A DNA stretch of 64,000 nt from the NCBI GenBank assembly GCA_963971405.1, contig OZ020485.1:14880001-14944000 (forward strand). Direction: 5' to 3'. Numbering within the stretch: the first letter of the stretch is position 1; the number at the start of each line of letters is the position of its first letter. Under the pieces are notes generated by a model. That model was not told where the DNA came from, made no database searches, and worked only from the letters and a program-made list of their open reading frames with translations. Position numbers and translations under genes: made by a program. Positions 56,291 through 64,000 of this stretch are shown one piece after another. Source of the stretch: Psococerastis gibbosa (Eukaryota > Arthropoda > Insecta > Psocodea > Psocidae).

Positions 56291-59200
56291 TTGGAACATT
56301 TCCCACATTTGTCCTCATCATCCGCCTCGGTGGTAAAAATATATGGATTATTTCTGCTACATAATTACAATTGTTATCTCGGCCGGAGTCAGATGACGCG
56401 CTACTGAGCCTCCAAGATACAACCTGTTGACATAGTGCCACTGAAGACGTCAGCGGCAGAGGTTGATGAAACTTTTGGAAGTACCCTCTCAGATCGACCA
56501 CGGCCATCAGCTCGGATTCTACTGTATCATCATTTTGTTGCTGGTCATTTCTCCCAGTCCACCTGAAACACCCTGTATCAAATCACCCCTTTTGCGTCAT
56601 TGTAATGACCGCACGTGGTAAATGCCCAGTCATTCCAAAAAACATCTAATAAAACGGTGCGGCGTCTGTATTGAACCAAACCTTCGAATACACGTGAAAT
56701 TACTAACCTTCCAAAGCTTATTTCGGTCCTGCGAAAAAACCTCAATCTATCTTTAACATATCGAGTTCCTCACAGAAATAGAAATCAAACAGCGAACGAA
56801 ATTCAACAACAAAACAATTTCTATAGTGGCGACAGCAAGACTCACGTACAAGACGCACACACAACGCACAGCAACAGCACACACTCCAAATTGTTATTTA
56901 CGTTTCAGACCCGGCATTAAATTTCAAGGCACTTGTCTGCTTTCAAAAGAAAAATGGGAGGCAAAGTGGAAAAATTGCGAAGAAACAATGGGAAGCGGGC
57001 GAAGCGAAGGGTGGGAAAAAAGAGAGAAGTTGAAAAAATAAGTCAGCAACAGAAGCAGTGGGGGGGGGGGAGGAAAAAGTGCCCCTAGGAATCCACTCAT
57101 GTTTTTAGCCCTTCTTAGCGGGGGAGGGGGGTTGTTTAAGAGGGGGAGATCTACAGTGAGATGTGATTTGGCAGCAGCGTACAGCGTAAATAATCCCATT
57201 AGAATTGCTATGCACGGAGGGGTGTCCCTGCCATATTTTTTAACGCCTTTTCCGGGGGTCCCCCCCCCCTTTATTCGCCCTTTGCGGTGTTCTCACACTA
57301 TAGACAGGAAATTTAATGCTGCTGACAAAGCCAATAAAAATCAGCGGGGCGCATGAAGCTTATATACGCGGTAACGCAGATTTATAGCTTCTTACTTTAT
57401 AGCGGCGAGAAATAATCATAGCCAATGGCCATAGCTTGCGTGAACACATAGAGCCCCTCATCGGTAAATGATTTACTACTATGACTGTGTACATCCAGAG
57501 GGGGGGGGGGGGTCAAACGGTTTTAACCCCCCTGTCGATAAAATAATTTTCTGCCAAAATACGTCAATCCTAAAATTTTCTACCCATAATTTTAAAAATT
57601 TCTCCCAGGGCTGACCCCCGGACTCACTGGTTGGAGTTTTATCGATAAGTTATGAGGCACGCTGGGTGCTTACAGTACAGACTGTCACATGGCACATTGT
57701 TCATAGAAAAGAATATCAGCGAATTCGCACATAAAGTAAACTGCAATGTTATACGGAGCATTTTAGAATCTGCCCTTATGGACTTATGACTATAATATAT
57801 ATTAGTTTCTTAGATCGGTTTCCTTTTTTGACAGTCATTGGCTTTCGCAATTCGGTAATTGAAATAACTGAAAATCAATCGAATTGGTAATGTCCTGCTC
57901 GTAACGGGTCGCAAACTATACCCCACAAAAAAATGTTTTCTAATGCAATGGCCGTAGAGAGGTAACTTTTAAAATGAGTTTCAGACGAGGCGAAAGGCTC
58001 GCTGGAAGGGTCGCTGGAAGAACGGAGCGGCGGCGGTTCGAAAATTGAGTTTGAAGCAAACGAAGTTGAGGCACATGGAGCAAATACGACTGCGGCTCTC
58101 CGCTCCCAACTCAATTACCTACACTACAAACATGCTCCTAGCTCTTAAGACACCCTCCCCCCCTTCGCTCAAACAGTAACTAATGAAAAAATAAGAGGCT
58201 TCAGTTTTACTGGAAATATTTGTTTATTGGTACAAAAAAATGATCAGATCTCGAGAAATATACAGCCCAAAAAGAAACATCGATCGCAGTTGATGATACA
58301 GTAGAATCCGGACTGATGGGCCGTGGACGATTTGAAAGAGTACTTCGTAAACAGTTCGCCAACATCTGCAGTCGACATTTTCAGTGGCCCTTCGCATCAC
58401 CCCAACTAACCCAACCCCCTTTTCAACCAATTATACCCACTCATCCACAATAGAGTGGCAGATACGAACCTTCCACCAAAAAAACTACAATAATACTATA
58501 TTCACGCCAAAATAACAAAACAACAGCCGATGAAATATAGCTAAACTAAAAAACAACAGAGCGGCTGGCAAAAGAAGAGCGCGGAAGAGGTCTCTCGACA
58601 GTTTTGAAAACAAGACATTATAGTGGGGTTCCCACACTATCATACACTGAGAGTCCCGAGGGGCATCGCCCTCGCCCCCGCTCCGCCCGGGGCTCGTGCC
58701 ATGACATTAACGAGAGCGATTGAATTAGGGCCACCCTTAAAATAAACATAAGCCGACAACTGAATGAGACTTTGGGAAATCTTGAAGGAGCGCCCCGGCG
58801 TGTTTCGGACGCCCCCTCCCCCATTTTTCGATACACTATGGACATGACAATGGGTGACAGTTTTTTCTGCAATCTTTTATTATTAAAGAGGGGTGTGCTG
58901 AGAAGTAAAATTGGGTTATTAGGGAAAGGGAAGGTTCTATAGAGAGGAGTTTGGGGGTAAATATTGTTAACCAACAATCATTTCATTCGTTCGTTCATTC
59001 ATTCATTCATCATTGTTGACGATCCGCATCTGTAGCACGAGTTACTAAGTTAAGGCAGTGTTCTGAACTTTTTATAAGCAAATAATGGGGTTTTTCGAGG
59101 AATTAATTAATTAATTAATCTATCCACAGCCTCAAACTTATTTAAGTAGTGTTTTGAATGTTTACAACAAATACAAGCTTTAACAGTAAATTTTCTCATC

Positions 59201-59357
59201 TGAAATATAATTCAGCTATAGAAACACGATAAAGTGTATTTTGAAGATTGTTTCTTTTCATTCATAGAATTATTTATTAATTATTATATTTATTAACTGT
59301 CTAACACAGGAATGAAAGATTATAAGGAAAACAATCTCGAAACCCTTAGCCTAAACG
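56291..59357. other. No gene established
   Basis: Poly-G tracts at 57060-57070 and 57500-57512. A GC-richer patch at 58650-58820. Short ATTC and ATTA microsatellites at 58983-59010 and 59100-59120. Frames present are short and overlap on both strands. Confidence 0.5.
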
Positions 59358-59560
59358 AAAACCAGAGGGTGGCTTACAAGAAACAGCGCCAAAATAGACG
59401 CAATACTCAAATACTCAATGGATCGGAGAAGACATAGTCGGTTTAATAAAAGCGCAGCGTTTAAGATGGCTGGGACACGTTGTACCCCGAGCTCCACGAT
59501 TTGGGTGTCCGATGGTGGAGTGTCGGGCAAAGCCAAAAGGACTGGAGGAGTGTTTGCCTC
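59358..59560 (+). pseudogene. LINE ORF2 C-terminal remnant, relative of 31285
   Basis: In one frame GEDIVGLIKAQRLRWLGHV, matching GEDIVPLVKAQCLRC at 31340. Later pieces (CRAKPKGLEE) are out of frame. Broken by frameshifts. Confidence 0.7.
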
Positions 59561-59574
59561 ATCAAGAGCTGTAG

Positions 59575-59655
59575 TGCCAGAAGGAGAAGAAAAAGGAGAA
59601 GAGGAAAAAGGAGAAGAGGGAAAAGGAGAAGAAGAAAAAGGAGAAGAAACAACGC
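59575..59655. repeat. Purine-rich (GGAGAA)n minisatellite
   Basis: Repeats of aaaggagaagaggaaaaagg type; the acidic or basic peptides read from it are low complexity. Confidence 0.85.
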
Positions 59656-60223
59656 AACTTTCAAATATTCCAAAACCACTCAAATAATTAATAAACGTCT
59701 CGAAGCCCCGCAAATCGAAAACAACCCTGTCCCAACATTAGCAAACAAATTTTCAAACGTTGTACAGTGCAGCACACGCTATAGTCAATACAACCTGACG
59801 AATAACCTCAAAACCAACTCACATATCAACATCAATCAGAACTTACAGGCAAAGTAAATATTAGACGCAATACCTCAAAGAGCCAGTCCTCTGTCCCTTA
59901 TGGCCCATAATTCTTTAATGGCAAAGCCCCTCCCCCACGAAAAAAAAAACCCCGCGGTACTTTTCGCTAATTCCCTTTGATGTGTAAGTGGGGCTTGTCC
60001 TGGTCCCCCGAGATTTTTTAAAGGAGTCATCAAAACCACCGAGTTAAAGTTCCCTACTATCATATTTCATAATAAAACTTTTGGGCGCGCTCTCTCTCTA
60101 TGATTTGGTCCGTTGGGATTTGAATCTGTACTGACGTGTACTGTAATGGGAATTAAAGAAAAGCATGGAAGCCTGCGATGATGGGAGGGAGGGAGTGGTT
60201 GCAGCCATGTTATTGTTTTTGTA
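59656..60223. other. No gene seen
   Basis: Nothing recognised. Confidence 0.5.
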
Positions 60224-60225
60224 TA

Positions 60226-60477
60226 TCGTCACTCTAAAGTCATCAGAAGGGCGTACCATCAAAAACATAATTTCGACATACTGTATACGTAATTGTGTTT
60301 AAAGATGCTTTTGCTCATAACAAACAGTCAGATACACCCTCTTAATCGAAATATTTTTCACGCATGATTTTATTTCGGCACATGGAATGGTAGAACTTAC
60401 GATAAGGTCACCAAATCTGATCATAACTCAATTTCCCCAAAAATGTTGGTTACGCCCTTCTGACTTTAGGGTGACGA
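60226..60477. mobile_element. Family M MITE (TA duplication)
   Basis: 252 bp with ends TCGTCACTCTAAAGTCATCA and, inverted, TCGTCACCCTAAAGTCAGAA; TA at 60224-60225 and 60478-60479. Tc1/mariner-like by target. Confidence 0.78.
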
Positions 60478-61133
60478 TATGGCTAGTGTGATTTGAAAAT
60501 TGAAAAGAAGTTCAATAAACTTCGGATTGCCGCCAACGATTCGTGGGTTTAAAAGCCAGATACTAAAAAAATTACTAAGGACAGAACAGTTTTAGAATAC
60601 GATTCATGTCTATAGGCTTTCATGTCGTAAACACGTTTAGAATAAGATTATTTAAGTTAATAGTTTTGTTGACCATGTATTTTGGAAATTTTATTGTTTT
60701 TACAGAAAAAGACATTCTAGTCTTAAGTCTCGCCCCGTAAATATAAGACGTTTATTATTAAAAAGGCAGATAATGAAATGACTTGACGTGGACTATCGAC
60801 GATGGATAGACATGTTTAGATACTTGATAAATAATAATACGGAGAAATTTGTCATGGGAGAAAATGGGTTGGGGTGAGACTTCATTATTGTCACTGACCT
60901 CACGCAGGTGCACGGGTTTCCTCTGGTCACGCCAGCGACCTGGAATTCTTCTAAAGTGTGCTCAGAAATATATACTAACCAGTCATCAACCCTTTTCCTC
61001 CAATGACATTTCCCAGATCGTTCGGTGTATTGGACCCTACAGAGTGATAGGGCACGAGTCACTATATCGAACGATTTGGCGCTAATACTTAATTTAAGAC
61101 TAATTGGCCAAATGTATCACTACCGGAGGAAGT
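60478..61133. other. No gene established
   Basis: An 89-codon minus frame at 60793-61062 is unassigned; no domain recognised. Confidence 0.45.
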
Positions 61134-61148
61134 AAGGTACCCATTTGG

Positions 61149-61491
61149 CGAAGGCAACGGTCGAGTGGTTAGAGAGCTTGCATTTCAATCGGGAGAACGG
61201 GAAGTCAAATCCTCAAGGGAATCGGATTTACTCAATAATTCCGAGTAGAATACAAGAGCAATGAGTCAATCGTCCAGAAACCATCAGTCCTTCTCAGGAC
61301 TAAGCCTGATGATGGGAGTAGTACCCACTCCCGAAACGTCGCCCCCTTCCCCTGGCAATGGGCTAAGCCTTAATTGATTAACGTATGTGAGGCCACTGCC
61401 TCTAGTGACTATTAACACAGTAGGCAATGTAAGTCCAACTAACCATTTGTTAAATAATATTAAACAATCGCCATTAATCATTACCAATATT
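61149..61491 (+). mobile_element. Family R: tRNA-headed retroposon with hammerhead-like body
   Basis: Flanked by AAGGTACCCATTTGG (61134-61148) and AAGGTAGTACCCATTTGG (61492-61508), the same sequence with a 3-base insertion, so a target duplication of at least 15 bp. The head (acggtcgagtggttagagag, then gaagtcaaatcctc) resembles the A and B boxes of a tRNA. Hammerhead-like motif 2 lies in the body. The tail (caatgtaagtccaacta) has relatives at 39885-40115. No coding sequence. Confidence 0.75.
61302..61345 (+). ncRNA. Hammerhead-ribozyme-like motif 2
   Basis: CTGATGA (61306-61312), T, the six-pair stem GGGAGT/ACTCCC with a seven-base loop, GAAA (61333-61336), then CGTC, giving a self-complementary ACGT in stem III and a GTC cleavage-type triplet. 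Stem I next to the core is only two pairs (GC/GC), so self-cleavage may be weak. It has the same extra T after CTGATGA as motif 1. Confidence 0.5.
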
Positions 61492-61508
61492 AAGGTAGTA
61501 CCCATTTG

Positions 61509-62400
61509 GTTAGGGTAGATCTACTACCCCCCCCCCCCCACCCTGGGGAAAAATTCCCCTTTTAAGTAGTTTCGTTCCTCGACCATCGCTTTCAAAGCCC
61601 AGTTCCCTACCAGCAGGACTCCGCTCGGGAAACGAAAGGTATTCTTAGGAAAAATAAAAATCCGCAGTGCCACCTTTTTCCAATTCGTCCGGAAAATCAA
61701 TTTACAAGGCAAATTCCTTATCTCATCCTAAAATTCCAAAATTCCTTTCCTTCTTTTCCCCATAAATTTTTCATGTTGAAATCATTCAGATGAAAATTTT
61801 CTTTCTGTTTTGAATTTCCCAGCGGGAAACCAAACTGACAACTCGCAGTCATGTTTAGCTTACTGCATAACAAAATCATTTTACAGCCCCCATTTTAATG
61901 AATATAATTACAGTTTGCGTCTGTCTTACAAATTATTTTAAAAAATCCGGAGCTTCGTTACTAGCTTCAGTATAACTTTCCTTTTATAAAAAAATCGTCT
62001 TAGGAGTTTTAATTGAAGTACAGAACTCTTTAATGCAGAATAAGTAAATATTTAAAGATCGCAAACTTTAGCATGGGATTCACTTGCTTTCTTATTTTTT
62101 TTTTCCAGTTAATTAAGGCTCCACTACCATTAGAGCTAGGGTGGTGATTATTGTTGTGCATCGAACGTTCCTCAATTTCTTCTTACACCGTCTCCCTAAA
62201 TTCGCCCACATGGAAAATAAAGACAATTTTCGTTCTTTCTTTCTTCTCCCTAAAAAAAACGCCATGGCACGACAACCCCATGTGAGTCGAGGTCTGAGGA
62301 CTCCTCTCTCTTGGTCGGTCGGACTATTTAGGAAGTTAATGTTAGGACAGTCAAACATGCAGAGTCCGGTGTAGATTGGTGATGTGGATGGTTGTACGAT
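61509..62400. other. No gene seen
   Basis: C13 tract at 61527-61539 next to ccctgggg. Overlapping frames at 62113-62374 on both strands have no domain. Confidence 0.5.
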
Positions 62401-62615
62401 TCCCAGTTGAGTATAAGAGAGGGGTAAATAGCCCTAACTCCGCTAGGTTGGCTTAGTAATAGAACAAGAAGTCATTACTCATTGATTTATATCAATATTG
62501 AATCGCAGGCTACCAAGGTTTCAGCTACATACAAAAATAATAATATCACAAGCTTCGAAGGGAATGTAAAGCCGGCAGTCCCCACGCCTTCATAGTTGAG
62601 TATAAGAGAGATCTT
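62401..62615 (+). repeat. SINE family S, two 3' fragments
   Basis: 62401-62490 has gttgagtataagagagggg and ccctaactccgctaggttgg. 62553-62612 has ggaatgtaaagccggcagtcc and gttgagtataagagag. Confidence 0.75.
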
Positions 62616-63179
62616 TTTAATATGAGAAAGGGGTCCGTCAGCAACGCCCGTCACTATAGAGTATATATATATTTTTATTATTATATAGATCCAATACAAA
62701 ACATTATAGATTGATAATGCTTCGAAATGACGCTATTAGTTGGTGCATGTACCTAATTTTAACTTGAGTATTTCGATGCTGAATGTCTCTACCTTAACTG
62801 AAGCATTGCTCGCCAACATTCAATCAAAGTCACATACTATTCTAATCTCGGCAATTTTGTCGAGGAATTTCGAGCGCACGGAAGAGCGGGTGATAAGAAT
62901 GAATAGATAATGAGTGTAGAGAGAGGGGGTGCGGGGGTGGGCGGGTGGACAAAACAATAAATCAGGGGTGTAAAAGAGATGATTATTATTTCCAACTCAC
63001 TCCTCGGCAACAGATTATTTAACAATTACTGGGCGCCCCTCGTACACTATGCCATCTGCATTGACCCACCCCTGTTTTATTTACACTACCCTCTACCACC
63101 CCTTACTGATGCTGTCTCAAAAATGACGTCATCTGTCCAAATTTCCTTTTTTTATGCAGCTACTCTTAGGGCTATTCGA
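62616..63179. other. No gene seen
   Basis: AT microsatellite near 62660; otherwise unremarkable. Confidence 0.5.
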
Positions 63180-63320
63180 ATAAGTAAATAAATAACTTTT
63201 GGTTCTATTACCAAGCCAACCTAGCGGAGTTGGGGTCTTAAACCCAACTAGGAATGCCCAGGAGCGCCTGCTTTCCATGCCCTCCTAAGTATGGCCATAA
63301 AATATAACAAGTTTGAGTCC
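63180..63320 (-). repeat. SINE family S, minus copy, damaged
   Basis: gccaacctagcggagttgggg, ccaggagcgcctgctttcc and gtttgagtcc in reversed family order; the small tail stem is partly deleted. Confidence 0.8.
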
Positions 63321-63435
63321 GTACCGCTTGAACTTAAGAGGTACGCGAACAAATGGGCTGCCTAACGAACCATTCAAAATCGTCATCCCCTATTTATGGG
63401 TATTTATATTTGTACAGGCATACAGTTTACACCAG

Positions 63436-63540
63436 CAGCCAGATCATGGCGATTATAATACCGGGGTTAATATAATACCATGTCACGAGATGGTTAATTC
63501 AATTGTTTAAAATAAATGAACAGCTAATTTCAGAATTTTT
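63436..63540 (+). repeat. Family B, left end only, joined to family A
   Basis: Starts after CAG (63433-63435) with CAGCCAGATCATGGCGATTA and follows copy 1's left end for about 105 bp until family A begins at 63541. Confidence 0.8.
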
Positions 63541-64000
63541 GCTTTCCAATTTATACGTAGTATAAGGAAAGCTTTGTGACGGTCGAAATTTTCGATTCCG
63601 AGATTTCAACGGATTTACACGTTTTGAGGTCCCAGGAACCCAAAAAAGTGGTTTTTACGAAATGTCTGTCTGTCTGTCGTTCTGTCTGTCTGTCTGTGCG
63701 TCAATTTCCGGGCAAACTACTCAATCGATCTTGATGAAATTCGGCATGTAGGTTCACAAAAATCATACCTCGGACCATTTTTTTTTATTTGGGGCTAACT
63801 TAATTTTGGGGGGTTTAATTCTCAAAAAACTCCAAAAAACGTCTAAAAAAATTATTTCTCAAAAACGGCTCCAACGATTTCTTTTAAATTCACATATATT
63901 GTAGTCGTTATTAATATTAACGAAATGCGTGGGGTCGCTAGCCCCTTGATAGGTTGCTTCTGGGGGTAAAAAAATAAAAATAACTAAATTTTAATGAAAA
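63541..64000 (+). repeat. Family A, copy cut by window edge
   Basis: GCTTTCCAATTTATACG to the (GTCT)n tract and beyond, very close to 44893-45602 and 50719-51622. It runs off the window. Confidence 0.88.

Noticed and set aside
56054..56507. Overlapping minus-strand frames considered as an upstream SCAPER exon
   Set aside because: Part of the region is a dispersed repeat also present at 35700 and 7894, and the peptides do not resemble the family.
59480..59857. 125-codon plus-strand Arg/Lys-rich frame
   Set aside because: Built on the purine minisatellite and a broken LINE end.
1..64000. CRISPR array, prokaryotic operons or phage genes
   Set aside because: Repeats are dispersed transposon families or satellites without regular spacers, and coding sequence is spliced.

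Overview
The window looks like intron and flanking DNA of a large, AT-rich arthropod-type genome. I infer this from three things. There are exons of one conserved animal gene separated by introns of 1-13 kb. The intervening DNA is saturated with eukaryotic transposable elements. The one intact retroelement has a gag of the kind common in arthropod Ty3/Gypsy (CsRn1-like) elements. There is no prokaryotic gene organisation, CRISPR array or operon, and I cannot name the species.

Host gene: four consecutive minus-strand exons (45804-45938, 44439-44673, 40205-40357, 27555-27725) encode the C-terminal part of a SCAPER homologue (S-phase cyclin A-associated protein in the ER). Each has AG and GT at its edges and the codon phases join exactly. 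Earlier exons would lie above 46 kb or beyond the window. The final exon would lie below 27.5 kb or beyond it. I found neither. A decayed copy of part of the 44.5 kb exon sits about 30 bp into the following intron.

Mobile DNA, low to high coordinate: 1-4.4 kb, a minus-strand Gypsy-type element with open gag and pol frames, a putative Trp-tRNA primer site and one LTR, cut by the window edge. 5.3-6.8 kb, a piggyBac-like deletion derivative holding a small insertion with a hammerhead-like motif. 6.9-9 kb, hairpin MITEs. 11.4-12.8 kb, a TIR element cleanly inserted in an older repeat, next to a retroposon with 14-bp target duplications. 17-22 kb, LINE tail, inverted repeats, a cluster of a 13-bp motif and a Tc1-type transposase remnant. 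25-27 kb, poly-G-bearing hAT-like elements. 28-34 kb, LINE 3' ends. 34.4-35.3 kb, a tandem array split by the same retroposon. 36-44 kb, tRNA-derived SINEs, some nested. 45-64 kb, further copies of the same families and a tRNA-headed retroposon with a second hammerhead-like motif.

Recurring families are given letters here: A (about 0.7 kb, unclassified), B (TIR, CAG duplication), C (dispersed), D and S (SINEs), E/F (hairpin MITEs with TWA-like duplications), G (foldback, TA), H (inverted repeat), J (retroposon), K (LINE tail), M (TIR, TA), R (hammerhead-like SINE). All family links come from comparing copies inside this window by eye. No database search was possible.
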